Below are positions 10,029 through 19,433 of a DNA stretch of 64,000 nt, one piece after another. Under the pieces are notes generated by a model. The model made no database searches and was not told the DNA's origin. It saw only the letters and a program-made list of their open reading frames with translations. Each line of letters starts with the position of its first letter. Within the stretch, counting starts at the first letter, position 1. The position numbers and the translations under genes were made by a program. The stretch is from Manihot esculenta (lineage: Eukaryota > Streptophyta > Magnoliopsida > Malpighiales > Euphorbiaceae), in NCBI RefSeq assembly GCF_001659605.2, contig NC_035164.2, positions 3,675,870-3,739,869 on the forward strand, given 5' to 3'.

Positions 10029-12262
10029 TGTAACATCACAAAAATAAAATAAAATAAATAAAATAAAATAAAATAAATAAAATAATAGGAATAAAAAAAG
10101 AAGAAAAAAAAAAGAAAAAAGAGAGAAAGAAAAAAAAATTTTAAGTTAAGGACAAGTGGCAATTTGCTAGCCACTTCACTAAAAAAAAAAACAAAAAGAA
10201 GAAGAAAAAAGAAAAGACTAGAAGAGAAGAGAGAATTCATTTTTTTCCATTTTTCTTCTCCTTCCCATGACCAACAATGAAACCCCACTTCTCCATCTTT
10301 TCTCTTTTACACCAAATTTCTTCAAATTTCCACATTCAATCAATTACCCATCTTCTCCCCATACATTTTCAAAGTAGAATTTGAAGAAAGAAAGAAATCA
10401 AAGAGAAAATTCAAGGTTGGTGGAGAGTGAATAGTAACCAAGGGTTCAGAATTTAGAGGTATGTTAAGGATTTTGATGTAGGGATGTTTCTTATCATTTT
10501 TATGTGAATATTTATAAAGAATATTGTAATAATATGATTTATTTGTTTATTTTTCATGAAGAAGAAGTGGAAGGGAGGAGTGAAAACTCTAAAGGGAAAG
10601 GAAATGAAGAATAGAAATTTTAAGGTTTGTGCTCAACTTTATTTGAATAAATTCAAGAATTTATTAATTATGTTTTATTTGAAAATTTTACTACCATTAG
10701 TAGAACTAGATCAAGTGAATAATATTTTAGTTATATTGCATGATCAAAGTTTGAAGAAATGATAGACTTGATAGATAGAAAATTTTGAAATTAATATATA
10801 ATTTAACCAAAACCTAAGTTATGAATCAGGTAGAATATCTCTACTTTCTTTGATGAAGAATGTAATTTGGCTAAAATATAGTAACAAGAAAATTTATTAG
10901 ACTAAATAAGAAATACTAATTTTTATATGATAAAGATTGTAAATAAGTTAAATTATGATTGAAAAAAAAGTTGTTGGATAAAAATAGAAATTAAAAGAAA
11001 AAGAGAAATAATATATAGTGTAACGTGATAAATAGAAAAAGATATTAAAAAATAATAATAATAATAATAAGAATAAAAATAATAATAGTTAATTAATTAA
11101 ATATTAAAATATGAATTTATAATTTATGTAGTTAAATTAAATTAATAGATTTACACGATATGACAATGTTTAAAGGCAGAGTTGTAATATGATAAAGTAT
11201 TATAGTTTGAATAATTGAAAGTTACACTGTATTGAAAGTTTTTATCCCCATGTTTAAATATATAATTTATTTAAGGTCTGACCCTAGTAAGTTTGGTGGG
11301 AATTGTGAGTTAGTTTAAGGGTGTGGCATGCCATATACAGATTTTGCAGTACTGCACTACAGTTATACTGATTTTTGGGTTACAATGAGGTACCCTACAG
11401 TTATAGAATCGGCTTTTGAGCCATATAGCTATTTGACACTTTGTGCCCTATAGATATAGCTCCTTTACAGTCCCATTTAAATTTATAGAGGCAAAAAAAA
11501 AAAGTATTAAAAGAAAACAAAACTTTTTACATAATGAAAAAAAAAAAGAAAAAGAAAAAGAGTATCAAAGTAAAATTTGTGTATATGTGAAAGAGTAATA
11601 TGATTTTGAATTATTTCAAATTATTTGTTGTATAGTTTATTATCATTTGTTTGATTTACTGTTATTAAATGAATTTTGATTTAAATATTTTATTTATAAA
11701 AAAAGAGTTGAGCATCACTAAGCAATTTGCTTAGCGCGTAGGAATTTATTTTTCCTCGCGCAGGTTGTGGATCCGAGTAGCTGTAGATCAAGATCTGCAT
11801 CAACCCATCCAGAGTTACATCATTATCTATCTTAGGGTATATTTTGTAAATTTTCATATGGATTTAATTTTGGAAATATGGCATGTACATAACGTTTTAG
11901 AGATGAAGTTGTATCTGGTTGGTTTTAGATATATTGGAAGATTTTAATTTTGATGTAAATATGGGTTATTAGTATAAGTTTTATGTTGAGATTAATGAGA
12001 TGGTTAATGAAGTGTTTGATCTAAGTTGAAATTGTGTTGACAATAAAAGAAGTATGGGGGTTAAGGTTGAAGTATATAGAAGTGTGATATTACTATTCAC
12101 AGGTGGAATTAAGTCCATATCTCAGGGGAAACTCTGCCGGATTTTCAATAAAAAAAAGAATTCATACATTACATGATATAAATTAAAGGAAAAATAAGAG
12201 AATTGTTACATAATGTAATGTCTCTGGCTCGGTTAATTAAATAACCGGGTAGAGGTGTTGTA
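10029..12262 (+). repeat. 5' LTR of element A
   Basis: Begins TGTAACATC and ends TGTTGTA, where the partner LTR ends TGTTACA. It is 2234 bp and aligns along its whole length with 29403-31690. It starts with a run of AAAAT/AAATA units. A 17-base palindrome CTAAGCAATTTGCTTAG lies at 11718-11734. The 5' copy has one unit of a short CGTAGGAATTTATTTTTC repeat near 11737; the 3' copy has three. Confidence 0.9.
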
Positions 12263-12267
12263 TTTAG

Positions 12268-12279
12268 TGGTATCAGAGC
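12268..12279 (+). other. primer binding site of element A
   Basis: TGGTATCAGAGC, complementary to the 3' end of initiator-methionine tRNA, the usual primer of plant Ty1/copia and many Ty3/gypsy elements. It sits 5 bases after the 5' LTR. Confidence 0.85.
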
Positions 12280-12405
12280 AGGTTTAGTCGATTCTAGACA
12301 GTATGTGGGTAAATAGTTAGATATAAGAATATGTACATGCCATATATATTAAAAATATAAAGTAACTCTGATGCATATCTATTTTATGAATTTTAATATT
12401 ATAGG

Positions 12406-12889
12406 ATGACTGAAGAACAGAGAGAATTTTAAGTCGGAGAAGAGGTAGAAAGTCATGTACCGACTGAGGCCATTGGCCATGTACCACCACAGGCTCCTCC
12501 TGGTGCTAGAAGGCCAGAGCAGGAGGTCTTGTTACAGCAAATAGCAGAGATTTTCAGGCAGGTGGCTGGAGTAGCTCAGCCAATTATAGTTCCACCACCG
12601 GCTCCTGCACCAGCACCAGCTAGACCACCTATTGATAAACTGAGAAAGTATTGTGCTACAGAATTTAAGGGACGAAAGGAAGATGATGCATCCGCAGCAG
12701 AATATTGGTTGCAAAGTACAGACAGGGTGCTTCAACAGCTACAGTGTTCCCCAGAAGATAGTCTAGTATGTGCAGTGTCACTACTGAAAGAAGAAGCCTA
12801 CCAATGGTGGGACACTATGGTACAGACAGTGCAACCAATAAAGAGGACATGGGAGTTTTTCTTAAATGAGTTCAGAAAAAGATATATAG
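12406..12889 (+). pseudogene. gag of element A, N-terminal part (interrupted)
   Basis: ATG at 12406 is followed by a nonsense TAA at the ninth codon (12430-12432); the same frame then stays open. It has a proline-rich segment (PPPAPAPAPARPP) and the capsid-like region typical of plant retrotransposon gag (EFKGRKEDDASAAEYWLQST...WWDTM, then KRTWEFFLNEFRKRY). The frame is cut at 12889 by element B and resumes at 25228 beyond B's right target duplication. Confidence 0.8.
12885..12889. other. target-site duplication of element B (left), TATAG
   Basis: TATAG before the LTR start TGTAATACC at 12890. The same five bases follow the right LTR end TTACA at 25223-25227. Removing B together with one TATAG restores the gag frame of A. 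Confidence 0.92.
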
Positions 12890-13244
12890 TGTAATACCCG
12901 ACTAGACTCCGGTATCGGAATTCCTACCGTCCGGTGGAATATCGGATGTCGGAGACCTCTAGAAGGGTAAAACCATGTTCTCATAAAATGTTTTAATGTG
13001 TTTTATGGTTTTAAGTAAAAAGGAAATGAGTTTTTGCATGAAAAGAACCTTGGAGGAAAACTCAGGTTCGGCCGTCGAAACTCAAGTTCGGCCGCCGAAC
13101 ATACAGGCATTTCGGGTGTGCCTTAGGCCCCCGAAGGCATAAGTGAGGAAGTCCAGGTTCGGCCGCCGAACCTCAAGTTCGGCCGCCGAACATGGCATGC
13201 ATGCGGAGGCACGTTCGGCCTCCGAACGTGGCCTAGCCAGCCAC

Positions 13245-13251
13245 TATAAAA
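13245..13251 (+). promoter_or_regulatory. TATA box in the 5' LTR of element B
   Basis: TATAAAA in the context CCACTATAAAAGGGTCCC. The same box occurs in the B 3' LTR (23282), D (34417 and 44043), E (35190) and F (52451), always just after a CGAACGTGG-type motif or its variant. Solo LTR C has a degenerate CCAACTATTGAG at this place. It marks the U3 promoter; transcription would start about 30 bases downstream. Confidence 0.8.
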
Positions 13252-14380
13252 GGGTCCCTTAGCCGAAAATGGGCGAGCTTTTTCCCCATTTTCGGTCAAG
13301 GTGAGCTCTCCGCCGTCCCTCACCAATCTTTGATGTTTTTCCTCTAGATCTTTCAATACTTTCATTTGTTTTAACTCTGTTTTGAAGATTTGAGCTTTTG
13401 AGCAAAGTTTTGGAGCTTGGAGGTTCAAGAACCCAATCTCTCCCAACTCCGAGTTTAGGTCGTCTCTCTCTCGATCTTCAAGAGGTAAGAGCCGATCTTA
13501 AGCTCATTGCATGTTTTAAGTAAGTTTTAAGTAGATCTATGGGTTAGAATGCATGTTTAGGTTATGATTATGTTTATAGGTATATATGTATGTTCATGAA
13601 CAATGTGGATGCTTGATGTGTTGTAGATGGGGTTTATGATGGTTTGAGGCCCCTAGGAACATGTATGCTTGTGTATGTGTGTTGTAGAATAGGTTTGATG
13701 CATGTTTGGAAGGTTTGGAGGCATTTGTGCATGTTTGAACCAAGTTTCTGCCCTTTGGGAGAAACTAGGTTCGGCAGCCGAAAGGACTTTCGGCCGCCGA
13801 ACCCTCTTATGGAGGCAGCATTCAGCTGCCGAAGCTTGCCCCTGAAGGAGGACTTTCGCCTCTGTCTGGGAGTTTCGGCTGCCGAAATTGCCGCCGAACA
13901 TGCATGAGTTTCGCCTCTGTTTGGGAGTTTCGGCCGCCGAAGGTGCCGCCGAACCTGCCTGACTTTCGACTCTGGAGGGACTTTCGGCCGCCGAACCTGC
14001 CGCCAAAAGTGCCCTGTCCAGGCCTCCTTTGCATGTTTTTCTATGGTTGTTTCATGATGTTTTAGGGGGTTTTTGGGGAGTAGTTTATAGTTATGTTCAG
14101 GTATGTTTGGTCCCTCATTTGAGTCCACCTGTGTAGGTTCGGACCCGAGGAACCGAGGACCCCAGCAGTGAGTTCAGCTGCTTCGGTGTTGTCAGAGTCT
14201 GCCAGAGGTGAGTGGAACTAAACTTAATCTTTTAAATTGAGAAATTAAATGTTTTTATCATGTTTCATGCATCATGATTATGCAATAGGATGATGGCATT
14301 AGTTTCACGAATATGCCGCATTGCATCATTTGTTGTTGATGTGGGTGAATATTGGATGACCCAATTAGTCCCTGACAGGA

Positions 14381-14503
14381 AGACCAGGACCCCATTCTAC
14401 GGCCTGGCACAGAGTAAGGAAAGACCAGGACCCCATTCTACGGCCTGGCACAGAGTAAGGAAAGACTAGGACCCCATTCTACGGCCTGGCACAGTTATGG
14501 GAC
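14381..14503 (+). repeat. tandem 41-bp hairpin repeat in the LTR of element B
   Basis: Three units start at 14381, 14422 and 14463. Each contains CCAGG (third unit CTAGG), then a CTACG core, then CCTGG. The 3' LTR has two units (about 24418 and 24459), which accounts for most of the length difference between the LTRs. A related, more diverged unit follows near 14560-14595. Confidence 0.9.
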
Positions 14504-15231
14504 TCGAAGACCAGGAGCCCAGAGGAGGCCCTGGGGCAATGGTAAGTAATGTATGTTATGACAGGAAGACCAGGACCCCATGCTACGGCCTGGCACAGAG
14601 TTAGCTGGGACTAATTGGTGACAAGTTCACCCAACCCTTATGTGAATTGTCTGTGTTATGATGCATTTCATTGGAGCATAGTGTTAATATGTTTTATAGT
14701 TCTACTCACTGGGCTTTTAGCTCACCCCTCTCTCTTTACCCCCCCAGGCTTGCAGGTACAGGATATAGCAGGAGTCCGGATAGAGTAATGAAGTCTTGGT
14801 TATGTAATAGTTAGCGTGGACATGATGAATGATTATGATGTAATGTAGAAGTACAGTTAGATATGTAATGAGATGATGTTTATGGATGTTAGAGGGGTGC
14901 TTGACCATAGATTGTTGTTATCCCTTTTATTACATGATCTTAGAGACTTTTATGATGTTTATGTAAACCAACTCAACATATGTTATGTCACCCATTGGGG
15001 GCACTGATGAGATCCCACAGAGGGATCAATGTTATGTTAATGTATATGCTCAGGTTGAGTTTGGTTGATGTATTTGGAAAGAAAAGTTTTATTTTTTATG
15101 TATGTTGTTGATCATGTATGGGATTATACAGGTTTACAGGTTATATGTCAGGCTTGCTACGGGTCCCGGCGGCCTTAAGCCGATCTGGATCCTAGCGCCG
15201 GTAGCGGTCCGATTTTCGGGTCGTTACAGAA

Positions 15232-15243
15232 TGGTATCAGAGC
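15232..15243 (+). other. primer binding site of element B
   Basis: TGGTATCAGAGC, matching the 3' end of initiator-methionine tRNA, three bases after the 5' LTR. Confidence 0.88.
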
Positions 15244-15500
15244 CCTAGGTTCATATGGTCGGACCTAGAGTGTCGGGCTCATAGGTATAGAAGGTCAAGC
15301 ACAATAGGAAAGATCATGTCCACTAGGATAGGATGTGGAGTCCTGTCTTGTATTAAGATGTGAGATGCCATGATTTTATACATGTGCATTAATGATATGC
15401 TATGATATGTGATGTATGTGATGTGGGTTCATGTGTGCCCACATGAACCATATGATGCTAACGTTTGCTTGTGATGTGTACTGTTTTTTCAGAAAACAGG

Positions 15501-18500
15501 ATGAGAGGAACTCGTCGATCTGCACGATTGACTGGAGTGCCACTTGAGGATGAGGGCATGAGCACCCGTCCTCCTACATTGCCTAGGGCAATGTCTAGTA
15601 GGTCTAACCGAGAAAGAGCGGCAAGAGACCCTAGAAGGTCTCTGGATCTGGGTAGAAGCAGATCAGTGAGGGGCACAGTTCAGGGAGGAATGTCAGAGGA
15701 CATGGGGGATGATATGGATGTAGAGGAGAGGAGGGATGGCAGTCTGGGAGTGAGCATGTCAGAAGAAGGTATGGGAGAATCCCAAAGAGGCACTCAAGCC
15801 TCGGGATTTGTTCAGCCACCCCACTACCCACACTTCTCATAATATCCCGGGTATTCGATGGGAGGTACATCGGATTACCCTAGCTTCACCCCTTATCCCA
15901 CACAGATGCCATACCCACCATACTACCCAATGTAATACCCGGCTAGAATCCGGCACCGAAATTCCTGTCGTCCGGTGGAATCCGGGGTGTCGAAATGCTA
16001 TAGAAGGGTAGGATATATGTTTTCCTACAGTGTTATGATGTATTTTAAGGTTTTTCGTTGCATTGGTTTGAGTTGGTTTGAGTTGTGAAGAGAAAAGTCT
16101 ATGGAGACTTTTTGCCAAGTTCGGCCGCCGAAGGTAAGTTCGGCTGCCGAAAGTGCCCAATGTTCGGCTTCCGCAGTTCAGGTTCGGCCCCCGAATGTTG
16201 CATGGTTTTGCATGCGATTCGGCAGCCGAAGCTGAGATGGCTAGCCAACTATTGAGCATTCCTTAGTCAGCATTTTGGACAAGTGTTGGCTCCAAACCCT
16301 GTCCAGAAGATTGGCCACGTCTCCCATGATTTATTTGCAAGTCCAGCTCATGCAGAGTGTTTGTTGGTTTTCAAAAGTTTTTGAAGGTTTTGAAGTGAAA
16401 AAGCTTAGTTTTGAGTGTTTATGAGTTTGAAGAGAAGGTGATCCATTTTCTTTGTTCAGATCGGTCATCTTCTTGTTTACAGGAGGTAAGTGAAGATCGT
16501 GAACATGTTTTACTGTTTGACAGAGGTTTTCTGAAGGTTTGGGTAGAGAATGCATGCTTAGGTGACAAAGGGTGTTTTTGATGGTTTAACTTGTAAGCAT
16601 GATTATGTGTTCTGTTTGATGTGTTTGTTGGGGTTTTTAGGTAGTTTTGGACCCCTTTGTACATATACATGAGTATATGTGTGTTGAGGAGTTGAAGTTT
16701 GCATGTTTTGCGAGATTGAAGGGATGGAGGAGCTTGTTTGCCGTCGGGGCTGAGTTCTGGATGAACTCAGGTTCGGCAGCCGAAGGTTCATTCGGCCGCC
16801 GAACCTCTTGCATGGTGGCTTAGCCTGCCACAGCTTGCCCCTGCGAGTTTTGCATGTTCGGCTCTGTTTGGGGGATTCGGCCACCGAAGGTGCCGCCGAA
16901 GGTTAGAGACTTTCGTCTCTGGAGTGCCTTTTGGCCCCCGAAACTTGCCCCCGAAAGGGTTCGGCCGCCGAAGCTTGAGATTTGGCCGCCGAAGCTTGAG
17001 ATTCGGCCGCCGAAGGTGCTTGAGTTTCGTCTCTGGAGAGGACTTTCGGCCGCCAAACCTGCCGCCGAAAGTGTCCTGTCCAGCTTTCTTTTGCATGCTT
17101 TGCATGAATAGTTGAGTGAGTTTAAGGGGATTCTTGGGGAGTTTAAGAGAGTTATTCATAAGCTTGTTTGGTCCCTCATTTGAGTCCATCTGTATAGGTA
17201 CAGACCAGAGGAACCAGAGAGAGCAGCAGTGAGTACTGCTCCAGAGTTTCAGAGCCTGCAGAGTCAGTCAGTCCAGATAGCCAGAGGTGAGTGGAACTAA
17301 ACTTAATACTTTTAATTAAGAAATGGAATGTTTTAGCATATCTCATGCATCATGATTATGCCATAGGTTGAATGCATTAGTATCCACGAATATGTTGCAT
17401 TGCATCGTTATTTGTTGATGTGGGTAAATGCTGAATGATCCATTAGTCTCAGACAGGAAGTCCAGGAGCCTTTGACTACGCCCTGGCAGGTATAGAGAAG
17501 TCCAGGAGCCTTTGACTACGCCCTGGCAGGTATATAGTAAAGTCCAGGAGCCTTTGACTACGCCCTGGCAATGGTAAGTACAGAGGTGTTATATACACAT
17601 ATACATATATGACAGGAAGACCAGGTGCTCGATTCTACGCCCTGGCACAGAGTTACTGGGACTATGTGGTGACAGGTTTACTCTTGATGTGGCTTGTCTG
17701 TGCTATGGTGCATTCCATGAGACCATATTTTACTGAGATGTTTTACTGTTCTACTCACTGGGCTATAGAGCTCATCCCACTCCTTTAACCCCAGTTTTGC
17801 AGGTTCAGTGTACAGTGTACAGGGACAATTCAGCAGAGTACAGGAAGAGTAAAGAGATTTGTAATAACTTAGAGTGGACATGTAATATTAAAGAGATGTA
17901 CTAGTTGTGTATACAGTTAGAAATGTGCTTGACCTAGTGATGTATGTTTTGTACATGATCTGTATATGTATATATGTTTTCCTGTATGTGAAAACCAGGC
18001 TTAACAGGTATGAGTTAACCCATCTAGAGCAAGCTCTAGTCAGGGATACAGAGTACAGAGTACATGAGTACAGAGTACAGAGATAGTGCATGCACAGGTT
18101 AAGCCTTGGTTCAGAAAAGAGTTTTGATTTTCACAGAAAATGTATGATCATGTATGAGGTTTACAGGTACACAGAGAGTATAGTAGGCTTGCTACGGGTT
18201 CTGACGGCCTTAAGCCGACCTGAATCCTAGCGCCGGTGACGGTCCATTTTGGGGTCGTTACAACCATATTCACAATACCCAATGTATCCACCCCCACCTT
18301 ACTATCCAAATCCAGAAAACCCTACCTCAGAAAATGTTGCACCACCTCCACCACCTACAGAACCAGCAGCCCCAGTTACTCAACCTTCGAGACCTAGCTC
18401 AGCCAGTGGGAGCAAGGTCAAGATGACTGAATACATGAAGCTGGGTGCTCCCCAGTTTGAGTCAGGTGATGACCCGTTTGTGTATCTTGAGAGGGTCAAG

Positions 18501-19409
18501 ACTATTACAGAGGAGTTAGGGGTGGATGACAGTAGAGCCATTCAGATGGCTGGGTTCACATTAAAATGCAAGAAAGCCCGAGAGTGGTTTAAGAGTTATG
18601 TGAGCCCAAGGGTGGAAAGCTTATCATGGGAGGAGTTTGCAAACGAGTTTGCAGGATGGGCTTTTCCAGATAGTTCAAGGGAGTTGAAGATGATAGAGTT
18701 TGAACAGTTGAGGCAGACGGATGAAATGAGTGTAGAGGAGTACACCGACAGATTCCTGGAGCTGTTGCCTTTTGCTGGGCAGAGTCTGGATACAGATTCG
18801 AAGAAGTCAAGGAGGTATGTCATGAAACTTCATTCCAGGTATTCCTCCTTGATTCAGTCCGTGGACAGGGAGAGCTTCCATGCCATAGTAGATATGGCCA
18901 GGAAAATGGAAGCCAGTGCCATCATTCAGGGGACAGTTAAGCAGACAGTGGCACAGCCTTCTGGTTCTAAAACTCCGGGTGGGGGAAGGTTAGATCCCTC
19001 TACCCTGAGTGCAGCAGCCTCAGGCAGTAAGAGATGGGGTAAACCCAAGGGTAAGAAGAACAAGTTCTAGAGCAAAGTCAAGTCTAGTCTGGGATTTGGA
19101 AGTGGCTCAAGCTCTGGTGTGGATAATGCAGTTTGTGCGAGGTGTGGTAGGCCACACAAGGGAGTATGTCGGTTTGGGACGAACGCCTGTTTCAGATGTG
19201 GTCAGGAGGGGCATATGGCTCGAGAATGTCCACGAGCAGTCCCGATGGCTCAGTCCCAGCAGACAGCCTCAGGCAGTGTAGCGCAGCCAGCAGCTCCAGC
19301 CATGACTCAGGCCAGTGGCAGAGGCAGAGGGAGAGGGGCAGCCTCTTCTTCAGCGGGTTTCAGAGGTGAAGGTCCATCAGCTCCAGCACGGATCTTCACA
19401 ATGACATAG
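15501..19409 (+). pseudogene. gag of element B, split by solo LTR C
   Basis: ATG at 15501 begins MRGTRRSARLTGVPLEDEG. The coding parts are 15501-15930 and 18263-19409. The segment after the insertion holds the capsid-like region (YMKLGAPQFESGDDPFVYLE, FTLKCKKAREWFKSYV, WEEFANEFAGWAFPD) and a nucleocapsid with two cysteine clusters; the second is a CX2CX4HX4C knuckle (CFRCGQEGHMAREC). Three in-frame nonsense codons are seen: TAA at 15840, TAG at 19068 and TAG at 19407. The last corresponds to CAG in element D, so gag and pol were originally one continuous frame. Frame is kept across C because 2332 bp plus a 5-bp duplication is a multiple of three. Confidence 0.88.
15931..18262 (+). mobile_element. 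solo LTR C inside gag of element B
   Basis: A single LTR of the B/D family, starting TGTAATACCCGGC and ending GGGGTCGTTACA, with no internal region. It is more diverged than the LTRs of B or D and lacks a clear TATAAAA. Flanking five-base words are CCCAA and ACCAT, so no exact target duplication remains, although total length plus 5 keeps the gag frame. Its tandem unit (three copies at 17459, 17500 and 17542) reads CCAGG...CTACG...CCTGG. Solo LTRs normally arise by recombination between the two LTRs of a full element. Confidence 0.88.
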
Positions 19410-19433
19410 CAGGAGGCAGATGCATCTAACACC

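Larger units (their letters stand above)
12890..15228 (+). repeat. 5' LTR of element B
   Basis: Starts TGTAATACCCG and ends CGGGTCGTTACA, so the two ends form a short inverted repeat. Inside are a U3-like part with TTCGGCCGCCGAA inverted repeats, a TATA box at 13245-13251, a second cluster of the same motif at 13765-14015, four splice-like signals (13485, 14136, 14208, 14755), a 41-bp hairpin repeat at 14381-14503, and a GC-rich 3' block near 15155-15228 shared by all copies. Open frames antisense to this LTR recur in every copy simply because the LTR recurs. Confidence 0.93.

Noticed and set aside
10556..10762. 68-codon frame in both LTRs of element A (also 29915-30121)
   Set aside because: Identical because of LTR duplication; AT-rich, no domain, no sign of selection.
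13123..13446. 107-codon antisense frame, repeated at 23160-23483 and as related frames at 34345, 34903 and 43921
   Set aside because: It recurs because the LTR recurs. The codons mainly read the TTCGGCCGCCGAA motif, there is no known domain, and diverged copies shift frame.
13634..14128. Arg/Gly/Pro-rich frames across the second TTCGG cluster in each LTR, on both strands
   Set aside because: Low-complexity translation of GC-rich inverted repeats; not conserved as protein between C, E, F and B/D.
19404..19415. Programmed readthrough of the TAG between gag and pol in element B
   Set aside because: Element D has CAG at the same place and a continuous frame, and the bases after the TAG (CAGGAG) do not fit the CARYYA readthrough context, so a simple nonsense mutation is more likely.
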